Source: JAAYUD01 sp041907665 (lineage in GTDB: Bacteria > Bacteroidota > Bacteroidia > Bacteroidales > Bacteroidaceae). Taken from it: 64,000 nucleotides of DNA. The notes beneath the pieces were generated by a model, which did no database searches, was not told the origin of the DNA, and saw nothing but the letters and a program-made list of their open reading frames with translations. This document shows positions 1 through 9,289 of the stretch, piece after piece. The stretch lies in NCBI GenBank assembly GCA_041907665.1, contig JAYRGW010000004.1:48346-112345 (forward strand), written 5' to 3'. The position numbers and the translations under genes are program-made. Position 1 is the first letter of the stretch; every line of letters begins with the position of its first letter.

Positions 1-599
1 TACCAATCTTGCGTCTGTCCCTTCTCCGGACGCTCCATTACCCAAGGCCAATCGCTGTGATCAAACAAATAATTCTTAGAATCATCAATCAGTTTCCATC
101 CATTGGTCGAGAGCAGACCATCTTCAATAGGCATCGGTTTGTTATCTCCCAAATGAATATTTCCCTTGTAGCCATCTAACGTACGATACGTTCCTTTCAA
201 ATTACCCTTATCTTCCAAACCTGGCTTCCAGGCAAATGGAACAATACCTTTTCCCTTTACAGAAGTAATCGATAAGTTATTGGCAGTAAATTTGCCCGTA
301 TTCTTTTTATATTTCAAAATCATTTTGGAAGTACGAATCTCTACAGTTTTTCCACTATTTTTTAATTGATAGTCTACTTTAGGATAGTTGCGGTTAACTG
401 CAACAAACGAATTATCATCTACGAATTTACCATCGGGTACATACTCCAGGCGTGCTACACCCTCCGTAACCATTGTAATTCGGACTTTACTATCTTGATA
501 AGCCACATTTGGCAATATCTTCTGTTGAGCAGACAAATTAATACTTGCCACCCACAGACACAATAAACACACTATCCCTTTCATTCGATTCCTATACAT
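1..599 (-). CDS. GH31 glycoside hydrolase, N-terminal part (cut by window edge)
   Basis: The first 199 codons are visible, and the gene continues off the left edge. After a signal peptide (hydrophobic LCLWVASINLSA, cleavage near AQQ) comes a beta-rich segment typical of the N-terminal domain of family 31 alpha-glycosidases. It includes NTGKFTANNLSI, GNLKGTYRTLDGY and DHSDWPWV, blocks that precede the catalytic barrel in alpha-xylosidase and alpha-glucosidase-like GH31 proteins. The catalytic aspartates lie outside the window, so the substrate cannot be judged. The ATG at 599 is preferred over an in-frame ATG at 584 because AAAGGAAA precedes it. It follows the GH78 gene after 58 bases and is probably co-transcribed with it, as an exo-acting periplasmic enzyme of the same glycan locus. 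Confidence 0.8.
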   Translation of the reverse strand, partial: MYRNRMKGIVCLLCLWVASINLSAQQKILPNVAYQDSKVRITMVTEGVARLEYVPDGKFVDDNSFVAVNRNYPKVDYQLKNSGKTVEIRTSKMILKYKKNTGKFTANNLSITSVKGKGIVPFAWKPGLEDKGNLKGTYRTLDGYKGNIHLGDNKPMPIEDGLLSTNGWKLIDDSKNYLFDHSDWPWVMERPEKGQTQDW

Positions 600-657
600 G
601 ATATTTCCTTTAATTTAAGTTATTTATAATAATGATCAAATTTCACTGTCAATCTTT

Positions 658-3600
658 TCAATTGGCTGGACAAGTACAAACGAATTCGTAAGTTCCCGAC
701 TTCAATTCATATTGCACCTTGCCGTTTTTATATGACACAAAAGAAGCTCCTTCTTTACCTTTCAACAATTTTATACCAGATGCTTTATTCGCAGGCAAAA
801 ACAAAGAGGCTGTGGTATTGCCTGGAACGGTTACTCCGTAAGTATAACCATTCTTTCTCTTTTCCCAGCGGCTACCTATATAGCCTTGCATTGATTCAAA
901 ACCTCCTTTCACGTAATCAAGTTCTCCGCCTATTTCGGGTTGGAGAATTATATGCTTATATCCCGGATTCTTTTCATCCCGTTGAATGCCCAAGCTGTGA
1001 GACATCATCCACTCTTCAATAGCACCATAAGCATAATGATTGAACGAATTCATACCGACCGGACCGAAACCGTTTTTTACAGTATATGAATTCCAACGTT
1101 CCCACATCGTAGTAGCACCTTGGCGAACAGGAAATAGCCACGATGGATATTCGGTCTGCAAAAATAATTTATATGCAACATCCGAACGCCCGTTATCTGA
1201 CAATACCAAGCAGATATAAGGAGTTCCAAGAAATCCGGTAGTCAATTTGTTTCCATTAGACTCTACTGCATCCACCAAGTGCTGTACCACTTTCGATTTG
1301 ATACTGTCATCAATCAGCCCAAACTGCAAAGGCAATACGTAAGAAGTTTGCGTATTTATTTTCTCTACCCCCTTCTCGGTTTTGCTAACGGTATAACCCT
1401 CTTTATCAAGAAATGTCTTATTGAAAGATATTTTGATACGCTCAAACAATCGGCTATAACGCGCCGCATCGTCTATCTTATCTAGAGCTTCAGCCATCTG
1501 TTGCATCATTCGGGCATCATAAGCATAATAGGCCGTATTTATAAGCGAGCTGTTTGTAAACACGGGAGCCACCCAATCGGCATATCCACCTTCCGGCAGA
1601 ATATTATAACGATCGGCTTTCCTTTCCAGAAAATCCATATATCGACACATAGATTCATAGTGTTGCTGTAGAATTCCGACATCACCATATTGCTGATACA
1701 CTTGCCAAGGGATGATAATGCCGGCATCAGCCCACGCTCCAGAGCCTCCTTTTGCTGAATTTATATCAAATCCATTCGGAGACGTTCCTAAGCAAGGGTA
1801 ATAATCACCATAACTACCGTTCCTTCCTTGATCATCGCGAAGCGTGTATAACCACCGAGTATAAAAAGGATCGGTATTCATATTGTAAGTAGCCGAACGA
1901 GCAAATACTTGTGCATCGCCCATCCATCCCAAACGTTCATCGCGTTGAGGGCAATCAGTCGGAACGGATAAGAAATTACCTCTTTGTCCCCAAACAATAT
2001 TTTGAAACAGACGATTAACTTCGGTATTTGATGTTTCATAATCACTTCCTTGTTTGCCTATCGATTCCAAAACAATCCCTTCAACAGACGTCAGAGGCAA
2101 AGCCTCATCTAGACCTTCAATAGCCAAATAACGAAATCCATGCGAGGTAAAAAGTGGCTGATAGGTTTCTCCATTCGCGTCTCCCTTAAAGATATAATGA
2201 TCGGTAGACAATGCCGAACGATAATTATCCAGATACACCTGCCCCTTCCGTTCTTTATACATATCAATTGTATAAGGTTCTACAGGGCTATCTGGTATCA
2301 CCTCCGGATAAAGCATTTCGGCATAATGTATAGTGATTTGTTGTCCTGCTCTCCCTTTCATATTCAGTAGGCAAGGCACTCCCACCATATTTTGACCAAA
2401 ATCATAGATATAAGCGTTACCCACTTTTTTGACAGACATCGGACGAAGCGTAACATTGTTCTGAATCATGCCGCCAATATAGGCTTGCAATTTCGGTTCA
2501 CCAGAAGAAATATTCTCGACACGTACAGTTTTCCAACTGGAATCATTAAAGTTGCCATCCGACCACCCTGAGATTTCTTTCTGTGCATTATAATCTTCTC
2601 CATTATAGAGGCTGTTAGCCTCAATCGGTCCTTTATCATAACACTTCCAACGATCATCGGTCATCACATATTCGGTTGTTCCGTCTTCATAATCGATTTT
2701 CAATAAAGCGAGTGCCGATTGACGAAGTCCGTATTGATCTTGCCAGCCTAAGCCCGCCCAACCAATCACGTCACTGTACCAACCCGCGCCAAGGGCCACA
2801 CCCAGTCCATTGTCTCCCTGACACAACAGAGGAGTAACATCATAAGTATTATACATCATTCGGAAACGATAATCGGTCCACCCGGGGTTATAATAACCAT
2901 CACCGACTGTTTTACCATTGATATAAAATTGATAAATACCTTTCGACGTGGCATACAAGCGTGCTTGTTTAATGGTTTTAGAGATAGAAAAAGAACGCCG
3001 CAGCATAGGGGCCGAAATATCAGATCCTGGTTGCCACAAATGAACTTCACCATCACCTACGACATGATGAATTTCCGTATCGACATAAAGTGTTTGTTTG
3101 TAAAACGGTTCGCCGACTTCAATATTAGAGTAAACCACATTCTCACCTTTGGGCTGAATATAGCCTATCTGATAAAGACGGCAATTGCTATTTGGTTCTG
3201 CGGGCGTAATACCGTTAACCATAAAATTATAGATATTGTCTTTGTTCGCTTTGGAGCACTTCACTCGTTGCCCATCGATTGTCACACCGATATCGTAATT
3301 ATCGCCACCCATCACCGACAGACGTACAGAATGAGTTGCCTTCTTTTTATTTTCAGGAATCAGAGACAAAATATCCTCATCATAATCTGTCACAACAGAT
3401 TTACCGTATACATGCCCCAAGTTGAAGCGGGCGCCATTGCTCAAATCAATAGTAAGCATTAAATAATTCGAAGGCGATTTTGCCCCGAAGACGAAGACGG
3501 CCTTATTGCTTTTCTTCTCCAACCGAAACTGATAATCTATGACAAAAGAAGCTCTATATTTGGACAATAGATATTGAGAAGACCCAATCCATTTGGCATT

Positions 3601-4026
3601 ATGCCAATCGGCATCCAGAAGACCGGTTTCAAACCAATTCGGCTCCGATTGCAAGACATTGCCTTTCTCATCCCAAACCGTCACTTTCCAATAATAGCGA
3701 GTCGATGGGCGAAGAGCATCGCCACTGTAAACAATACCTATCGAAGAAGAAGAGTTCACCTTGCCCGTATCGAAAACATAAAACCCATTATCAAGCTCCG
3801 AACGCGAAGACGATACAACGACCCGATAAGCCGTTTGAGCAGCACCATATTTATCAGATTGCATCTGCCAGGCAAATCGTGGATGTGATACATCGATACC
3901 CATCGGATTTTTCATAAACTCCGTAGTAAGACGAACAATACTAGTCGACATAATAGTATTCGACACAAGCAACAGAATACCTACTATTATAAATCTCCTG
4001 ACAAAAGGCATTGAACTATTTTTCAT
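658..4026 (-). CDS. alpha-L-rhamnosidase, GH78 family
   Basis: A protein of 1,122 residues that should remove terminal alpha-L-rhamnose from plant glycans, probably in the periplasm. An N-terminal hydrophobic segment (residues ~8-27) acts as signal peptide. It is followed by a fibronectin-like domain opening with LTTEFMKNPMGIDVSHPRF, a jelly-roll insert, the rhamnosidase N domain (YQFYINGKTVGDGYYNPGWT, ~360), the (alpha/alpha)6 catalytic domain with the family motif DCPQRDERLGWMGDAQ near residue 695, and a C-terminal beta-sandwich. The reading frame is open to 4083, but the ATG at 4026 starts just before the signal peptide and is preferred. A Bacteroides-type -7 box lies upstream at 4101-4108. 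The neighbouring GH43 and second GH78 genes suggest a rhamnose/arabinose-bearing substrate such as rhamnogalacturonan or arabinogalactan side chains; this is inference. Confidence 0.9.
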   Translation of the reverse strand: MKNSSMPFVRRFIIVGILLLVSNTIMSTSIVRLTTEFMKNPMGIDVSHPRFAWQMQSDKYGAAQTAYRVVVSSSRSELDNGFYVFDTGKVNSSSSIGIVYSGDALRPSTRYYWKVTVWDEKGNVLQSEPNWFETGLLDADWHNAKWIGSSQYLLSKYRASFVIDYQFRLEKKSNKAVFVFGAKSPSNYLMLTIDLSNGARFNLGHVYGKSVVTDYDEDILSLIPENKKKATHSVRLSVMGGDNYDIGVTIDGQRVKCSKANKDNIYNFMVNGITPAEPNSNCRLYQIGYIQPKGENVVYSNIEVGEPFYKQTLYVDTEIHHVVGDGEVHLWQPGSDISAPMLRRSFSISKTIKQARLYATSKGIYQFYINGKTVGDGYYNPGWTDYRFRMMYNTYDVTPLLCQGDNGLGVALGAGWYSDVIGWAGLGWQDQYGLRQSALALLKIDYEDGTTEYVMTDDRWKCYDKGPIEANSLYNGEDYNAQKEISGWSDGNFNDSSWKTVRVENISSGEPKLQAYIGGMIQNNVTLRPMSVKKVGNAYIYDFGQNMVGVPCLLNMKGRAGQQITIHYAEMLYPEVIPDSPVEPYTIDMYKERKGQVYLDNYRSALSTDHYIFKGDANGETYQPLFTSHGFRYLAIEGLDEALPLTSVEGIVLESIGKQGSDYETSNTEVNRLFQNIVWGQRGNFLSVPTDCPQRDERLGWMGDAQVFARSATYNMNTDPFYTRWLYTLRDDQGRNGSYGDYYPCLGTSPNGFDINSAKGGSGAWADAGIIIPWQVYQQYGDVGILQQHYESMCRYMDFLERKADRYNILPEGGYADWVAPVFTNSSLINTAYYAYDARMMQQMAEALDKIDDAARYSRLFERIKISFNKTFLDKEGYTVSKTEKGVEKINTQTSYVLPLQFGLIDDSIKSKVVQHLVDAVESNGNKLTTGFLGTPYICLVLSDNGRSDVAYKLFLQTEYPSWLFPVRQGATTMWERWNSYTVKNGFGPVGMNSFNHYAYGAIEEWMMSHSLGIQRDEKNPGYKHIILQPEIGGELDYVKGGFESMQGYIGSRWEKRKNGYTYGVTVPGNTTASLFLPANKASGIKLLKGKEGASFVSYKNGKVQYELKSGTYEFVCTCPAN

Positions 4027-4100
4027 GATTTGATAAGAATGTTTTTCATCTATATACTGTACATATTTCTCTCTCAGCCACAACAGTTCCAGTTAGATAA

Positions 4101-4108
4101 CAAAGATA
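4101..4108 (-). promoter_or_regulatory. promoter -7 box for the GH78-GH31 pair
   Basis: The minus strand reads TATCTTTG, an exact match to the Bacteroides -7 consensus TAnnTTTG, about 75 bases before the GH78 ATG. No good TTTG -33 box sits at the usual 19-20 base spacing. A terminator for the upstream operon lies further back (4333-4371), so an own promoter here makes sense. Confidence 0.5.
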
Positions 4109-4332
4109 ATCAGCAAAAAAACAAATTACTAACATTTATTAATAAATTAGATTAATTTAATATCAATCAGTATTCATCTCTTACTTTATAATAGTTTTTT
4201 CTACTTCATCCTGTAAGTTTACAAACATCATAGCTCTCTCTTTTTAAACGATATTGTCAAATGTTATTCACTTATAGCAAGAGAATTACACCTCGATTCT
4301 GAGCTATGCAATCAATAACCATTTACATGTTC

Positions 4333-4371
4333 TTTAAAAAGTACCCTTTACAGACTCATCATCTGTAAAGG
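4333..4371 (-). terminator. intrinsic terminator after the Sus operon
   Basis: On the minus strand a 10-bp perfect stem (4362-4371 with 4345-4354, CCTTTACAGA arms) is followed within a few bases by a T-rich stretch. It lies 35 bases after the stop codon of the small lipoprotein gene and would close the SusC-to-lipoprotein transcript. The rest of the 4084-4405 gap is AT-rich; apart from this hairpin and the -7 box I see nothing in it. Confidence 0.75.
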
Positions 4372-4405
4372 ATACCGATATCAAACGATCTATTTACCTA
4401 TAAAA

Positions 4406-4843
4406 CTATTTCAAGAATAAGACATTAATAGCAGTAGATACCGAATCTACCACACCATCCGATCGGGTACCTATTATTTTTAGACTCAATGTATCAGCGT
4501 CATTGGTAGAAAGCGCCATTTGATTAATATAATTCAAAAGCTGCGAATCGCTGAACGTCAGCACCCTAATATTGTTTTCAGCAGTTATGCTTTTATCGGA
4601 CAATATTATCTGATTGCCATTGCTACTGTTCGAAAGTTTTAGTGTATACGAAGGAGACATATCTATCCAACGCACAGTCGCTACAGTTGTATCGACTCCC
4701 ACAGCACCTATTTTTACATCATACTCGCTCGACTCCACTTTTAAATGAGTAGCCAGCGGTTGGCCCACTCCATTATTGTCGCAGGCATAAAATGCACAGA
4801 CAACAATGAAAACCAACATTATAGTAAGAATGGAATTTTTCAT
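4406..4843 (-). CDS. small SusE-like surface lipoprotein, function unknown
   Basis: A 145-residue protein with a lipoprotein signal peptide: a charged start MKNS, a hydrophobic run, and the lipobox AFYAC with Cys21 as lipidated residue. The following ~120 residues are beta-rich (TTVATVRWIDMSPSYTLKLS, DTLSLKIIGTRSDG) and resemble a single immunoglobulin-like module of the kind that begins SusE/SusF proteins. I do not recognise a specific family. It is last in the SusC-SusD-SusE/F-GH43 operon, 31 bases after the GH43 gene and just ahead of a terminator. A role as an accessory glycan-binding protein at the outer membrane is inferred from this context only. Confidence 0.6.
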   Translation of the reverse strand: MKNSILTIMLVFIVVCAFYACDNNGVGQPLATHLKVESSEYDVKIGAVGVDTTVATVRWIDMSPSYTLKLSNSSNGNQIILSDKSITAENNIRVLTFSDSQLLNYINQMALSTNDADTLSLKIIGTRSDGVVDSVSTAINVLFLK

Positions 4844-4874
4844 TTTTTTCTATATAAAATAATTATCAATACTA

Positions 4875-5900
4875 TCAGTTCTTAAAATAAGGACCTTGCT
4901 GTTTGGTAGTAGTGGGAGTTCCATCATTCACTACTGGCCAATCGTCTACCCAACCAATTTTATCAAGCAACATACACCGTCCCGCTTTTTCATCATCAAC
5001 TTTGTATGCATGATACAAGAACCATGTTTCTCCTTTATCATCTGTAATGATTTCGGAATTATGTCCTGTTCCTTTGAAAGTATCATTTGCTTCAATCACC
5101 TTAGTATAAGCATTGTTCAGCATCGCATCCCCATTTTTGTTGACATAGGGGCCGAACAAAGATTCAGAACGTCCCACAACAGTTGTATATGTTGAATTCA
5201 ATCCATCGCAACAAGAGCCTATAGATGCAAATAGATAATAATAATTATTACGTTTATATATCATAGTTCCTTCGAAAGCAGTACCAGCAACTTTAACCGG
5301 CATACTTCCACTTTTCACCTTCAATCCATTTGTGGTCAATTCGATATAATAGATGCCTTGAAAGCTACCCCAAAACAAATATTTATGCCCATTTTCTTCA
5401 TAATAACAAGGATCAATGCTGTTCAGAACGCCACAATCCTTACTTATCAGAATACTACCAAGATCGGTAAAAGGGCCGCCGGGTTTCAATGCTGTAGCGA
5501 CCCCTATCCCATTCTGATATATTTCACCCCATTTAGACAATACATAGTACATCACATATTTGCCATTAACATATTGCACATCGGGTGCCCAGAGCGATCC
5601 ACCAGCCAAGAAAGAAGGGAAAACAGTGTTATCAAAAGCCCCACCTTCGTCTGTCCAATTCACCAAATCCTGAGATTTATGAATCACAGAACCGGTAGTA
5701 TAAGCATAAAAGTAACCGTCCCTACCCCGAATAAGAGTAGGATCGGGAGCGTCCGATTTATATACAGGATTGATATAAGTAGCTGATATAGCGCCACCGA
5801 ATACTGGTGCACCATCATCTTTCGAACTTGAGCAGCATACCAGGCTACCAAGCAATACAAGCAGAAATGTAGACTTTATATTCAAATTTAAGTTTTTCAT
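4875..5900 (-). CDS. GH43 family arabinanase-like lipoprotein
   Basis: A 341-residue lipoprotein (lipobox LVCC, Cys22 or 23) made of one GH43 five-bladed beta-propeller. The three acidic catalytic positions are visible: general base Asp in SDAPDPTLIRG, the pKa-modulating Asp in LNSIDPCYY, and the general acid Glu in TAFEGTMIY. The stretch FASIGSCCDG followed by STYTTVVGRS and LFGPY is characteristic of endo-arabinanase-type GH43 enzymes, and GTGHNSEI ends the active-site ring. Attack on arabinan or arabinose side chains, at the cell surface or in the periplasm, is likely. Other GH43 specificities (arabinofuranosidase, xylosidase) cannot be excluded. It sits 31 bases downstream of the SusE/F-like gene and 31 bases upstream of the small lipoprotein gene. 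Confidence 0.85.
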   Translation of the reverse strand: MKNLNLNIKSTFLLVLLGSLVCCSSSKDDGAPVFGGAISATYINPVYKSDAPDPTLIRGRDGYFYAYTTGSVIHKSQDLVNWTDEGGAFDNTVFPSFLAGGSLWAPDVQYVNGKYVMYYVLSKWGEIYQNGIGVATALKPGGPFTDLGSILISKDCGVLNSIDPCYYEENGHKYLFWGSFQGIYYIELTTNGLKVKSGSMPVKVAGTAFEGTMIYKRNNYYYLFASIGSCCDGLNSTYTTVVGRSESLFGPYVNKNGDAMLNNAYTKVIEANDTFKGTGHNSEIITDDKGETWFLYHAYKVDDEKAGRCMLLDKIGWVDDWPVVNDGTPTTTKQQGPYFKN

Positions 5901-5931
5901 TGTTTCAATAGTAAATTAGTAAAAACATTAA

Positions 5932-7344
5932 TTATTCTTGCACCATAGTGAGTTTCATATTGTGCAAATCCATTTTGATAGTCCAAGTGCCGCTCGATTG
6001 CGGAATAAATTTATTGTCACTCGAGACATTTACACCTCGAACGCCACAATCTACCCACGAATTAATAGGATTGGCTCCCCCTGTGATAGGCATTATTTCA
6101 TAATTCCATTGACCGGGTACAGTGATGATTTTAAACTCGTTACCTGCCGTAATCGCTGTTGTCAACGTCCATATTTCAGGATGGTTCTTGATATCTGTTT
6201 GAGCAAACGCACAACTATTACGTCCGTTATCCCATCCCGCAGGCACTGCACTACCAGCAGCCCACATACCATTGTAAGGTAGATTATAGATACTGGTACA
6301 AATAAGTTTCTTATCCACCAAAGAGATGACCACTTCATATTTTGCTGTTTGTGTCACCTCCAACATAGCAGCCCCAGATTGACCGACAACGAGTTTGGAT
6401 GGATCATTTGGATCGGGCACATAAGCCGGCCACGTTTGAACCGCATCAGAAGCAAATCTGATTTTCGTTCCAGCCTGCAACGTTCCACTCCAGTGATAAT
6501 AACCGTTCTTAACATCTATATTAGGTATTTCAGTAGCACTCTCGGCACCTACATTCGAGCTCACCATGTACATAATAGGAGTTTGCAATAATGCAATAGT
6601 CATTTTATTCAAATCAATCGTTACATCCACAATGGATTTATTCGATAAGGCAAAATGACTTCCCGTACCGGTCTCCGAATAAATCAGACTGTTATCATCT
6701 GCACCTTTAAAATAAGCGGGATAACCGTTATTTTTATCCGATGAGAACCAAAACTCTCCCGAATTAATAACTCCAGCCCAATGATAGACACCATCTTCGT
6801 TGGTTGTCTCCATCGTAATAGTCAAATTCTGTCCCGAAGAAGTCTTTGCCATCATATACATGATATCTGAAGGATCGTAGCCTATTGTTTTAAACTCTGT
6901 TTTAGATGTCTCGGGCTTCATATATTGTTTTGATGCAGTAACTTTGGCTATGACTTCACCCACCAAATTTACTTTATCTCCCGGAGTAATATTCCACGAA
7001 GCAAGCAAGTCGTTTATCTGTCGATGAGTATAGCTAATTGTACGTTGTCCATCGGGTATCTTTATCAATTCGCTGATATTCGTTTTCACATCAGACATAT
7101 AGATTCTAAAATAATAAGTCAACTGCGTATCAGCGCCACGATCGGTCGCATCATTCCAAGTAAACTTAATAGCCTCTTGATCCTGAAAAGCTTTTTGGAG
7201 CACCAAACTATCAGTCGAAGCTTTCACCTGCATTCGATCATCTGGTGCAGTCAACGTATATAATTCAGGATCTGAATTACAGCTAGCCAGGAAAGCAATA
7301 AATGACAAAAACACATATAATTGTTTCTTAATATTCATTTTCAT
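5932..7344 (-). CDS. SusE/SusF-like outer-membrane glycan-binding lipoprotein
   Basis: A 470-residue lipoprotein (FLASC lipobox, Cys22). The N-terminal ~130 residues form a SusE-type Ig-like domain (SLVLQKAFQDQEAIKFTWND, YYFRIYMSD). Three tandem beta modules follow, each with a tryptophan-rich signature: YHWAGVINSGEFWFSSDKN, YYHWSGTLQAGTKIRFASD and MWAAGSAVPAGWDNGR. This matches SusE/SusF proteins, surface-exposed glycan binders without catalytic activity that assist the SusCD transporter. It lies between susD and the GH43 gene in one operon with 26-31 base gaps. The sugar bound cannot be deduced. Confidence 0.82.
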   Translation of the reverse strand: MKMNIKKQLYVFLSFIAFLASCNSDPELYTLTAPDDRMQVKASTDSLVLQKAFQDQEAIKFTWNDATDRGADTQLTYYFRIYMSDVKTNISELIKIPDGQRTISYTHRQINDLLASWNITPGDKVNLVGEVIAKVTASKQYMKPETSKTEFKTIGYDPSDIMYMMAKTSSGQNLTITMETTNEDGVYHWAGVINSGEFWFSSDKNNGYPAYFKGADDNSLIYSETGTGSHFALSNKSIVDVTIDLNKMTIALLQTPIMYMVSSNVGAESATEIPNIDVKNGYYHWSGTLQAGTKIRFASDAVQTWPAYVPDPNDPSKLVVGQSGAAMLEVTQTAKYEVVISLVDKKLICTSIYNLPYNGMWAAGSAVPAGWDNGRNSCAFAQTDIKNHPEIWTLTTAITAGNEFKIITVPGQWNYEIMPITGGANPINSWVDCGVRGVNVSSDNKFIPQSSGTWTIKMDLHNMKLTMVQE

Positions 7345-7370
7345 AACTTCTCAAATTAAACGGTTACAGA

Positions 7371-9278
7371 TTAATTCCAATACGGAGACTGAACTAAATT
7401 AGGATTCTTTTCCATCTCATCTATATAGATGGGGAACCAATAATAAGCTCTTTTCCAAACGCGGGTTTGATAAACGGTACGCACATAAAACTCTGCGGCG
7501 TTAGTACCAGAGAAATTCATTCCATGATCATCGCCCGTCATTTCGGGAAGATTCTCTGCATCTTTCCAACGGCGGATATCATCCCAACGCAAACCTTCAC
7601 AGCATAACTCTACCCGGCGTTCCATGCGAACAATCTTTCGAATTGCTTCTTGATTGTCGTCTACATGAATATAGTTAGCATCGTTGACATCTACAATATC
7701 CGTAGTATACTGACGAACACCCGCACGGACACGAATTTTGTTCACATATTTCAGTGTTTCCTGACGAGCGGCAGTATTGTCATATGCCTCATTTTCAGCC
7801 TCGGCATAATCTAAATAAGCTCCTCCCAAACGATATAGCCACAACGGGCGGTTCGAAAGCCAACTTCCAGTTTTAGGATTATCGTAAGGATAAACTTTTT
7901 TACGAACCAAATAGCCATTTTGAGGTGCATCATGAGTATAACCGTTATCTTTATGATTCTTGAAAAAGTCATACGGTCTTTGTGCCAATGCATACCACGA
8001 ACCATTATAACTCACCGTTGTATAGAAACGAGGTTCACGATTACAATACATGTTATAAGTTCCTTTTGCCGTTATTTCTCCCAGTGTCCCTGTTCCTTCA
8101 TTCCACTTGGTCGTTCGAGATTCTACAGCAGTAGAAAATCCGTCTTCCACATACCCACTATTCGTATCTGAGATAGGAAGACCATTTTTTGTAAAGAAAG
8201 CATCGACCAATCCTTGATAAACACCAAGTCCACCACCACCACCAAACTCTAATGTAACGGTTTTGTTCGTATAGAATTGATAGTTATTATAAGCGCTATT
8301 GGTACTTGTATAAGGGAATAGAATTTCTTTATTTCCGGCCGTCCACTTCGTAAAGAACATGTCTTCGCAAGACTTAAAAGCATCTACTGTACCATCATTA
8401 TTATACTCGACAAACAATTTATAACCGACAGCCTCAGCCTGATCAATCAACAACTTACAAGCATCTGCCGCTTTTACCCATTTATTCTGATCATAAGAAG
8501 TACTGAACAAATGAGTACCGTCTTTATTTACATAGCTTTTATACCATTCGTTACCGTTACAAAGTGGACTGGCTGCAAAAAGTAGCATCCGTGCCCGCTC
8601 GGCTAAACACATAATAGAAGTAACACGACCGTATTTCTCAGGTGCGGTATAAGCAGCCGGCAATAACTTGGATGTAGACAACATCTCTCTATCGCAATAG
8701 TCTACAATCGAATCGAATGGTACCCGGCCTATTTGCAGATCAGCCAAATTAAAATTGGAAGGAGCAATATAATCAGGTTTAAACGGTATAGGCCCATAAG
8801 TCTTTGCTAAGTTCCACCAATAGTATGCACCTAGAAAACGGCATTCGTTTTTCATATTATCAACTTCAGATTGAGGCAAATCTTCACTAGGCAGGGCTTT
8901 TGCATTTTTCCTAAACAGATACGATTCGCGTATCTTGCGAGGATAGCCAGCCCAGAAATCGCCACTCCATCCCGTATTGGGTGTCCAACTGCCAAAGACT
9001 TTGGTTATATTAGGCCAGTCCCATTGTTGCCATCTCTTAGATGGGGTTAAATCGTCACCAAATATTTCCCAACCGATTTCATTCATCCACCCTTCGGAAG
9101 GATTGGGCAACCCACTATATACATAAGCCAAGGCATCTTCCACATAAGTTTTGTTAGAATAAACCATATCCATATTCAACTCTGTATCGGGTTCTTTGTC
9201 AAGATAATCGCAAGACGAGAAAGAACAAGCTCCAAAAAATAGAGCAAAGAATATATTTATTTTCTTAAATGTCTTCAT
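7371..9278 (-). CDS. SusD/RagB-family glycan-binding lipoprotein
   Basis: A 635-residue lipoprotein that caps the SusC barrel and captures glycan at the cell surface. The lipobox is FSSC (Cys23), followed by DYLDKEPDTELN, the standard SusD beginning. The central region carries the tetratricopeptide-like helices (ECRFLGAYYWWNLAKTYGPI, LAERARMLLFAASPLCNGNE). The C-terminal part has the conserved RRVELCCEGLRWDDIRRW and the closing FPIYIDEMEKNPNLVQSPYW. It starts 11 bases after the SusC stop, the usual coupled arrangement. Confidence 0.95.
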   Translation of the reverse strand: MKTFKKINIFFALFFGACSFSSCDYLDKEPDTELNMDMVYSNKTYVEDALAYVYSGLPNPSEGWMNEIGWEIFGDDLTPSKRWQQWDWPNITKVFGSWTPNTGWSGDFWAGYPRKIRESYLFRKNAKALPSEDLPQSEVDNMKNECRFLGAYYWWNLAKTYGPIPFKPDYIAPSNFNLADLQIGRVPFDSIVDYCDREMLSTSKLLPAAYTAPEKYGRVTSIMCLAERARMLLFAASPLCNGNEWYKSYVNKDGTHLFSTSYDQNKWVKAADACKLLIDQAEAVGYKLFVEYNNDGTVDAFKSCEDMFFTKWTAGNKEILFPYTSTNSAYNNYQFYTNKTVTLEFGGGGGLGVYQGLVDAFFTKNGLPISDTNSGYVEDGFSTAVESRTTKWNEGTGTLGEITAKGTYNMYCNREPRFYTTVSYNGSWYALAQRPYDFFKNHKDNGYTHDAPQNGYLVRKKVYPYDNPKTGSWLSNRPLWLYRLGGAYLDYAEAENEAYDNTAARQETLKYVNKIRVRAGVRQYTTDIVDVNDANYIHVDDNQEAIRKIVRMERRVELCCEGLRWDDIRRWKDAENLPEMTGDDHGMNFSGTNAAEFYVRTVYQTRVWKRAYYWFPIYIDEMEKNPNLVQSPYWN

Positions 9279-9289
9279 TTTCTTATCAT

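Noticed and set aside
2929..3462. A 177-codon plus-strand frame inside the GH78 gene
   Set aside because: It is the antisense shadow of a well-supported enzyme and has no recognisable features.
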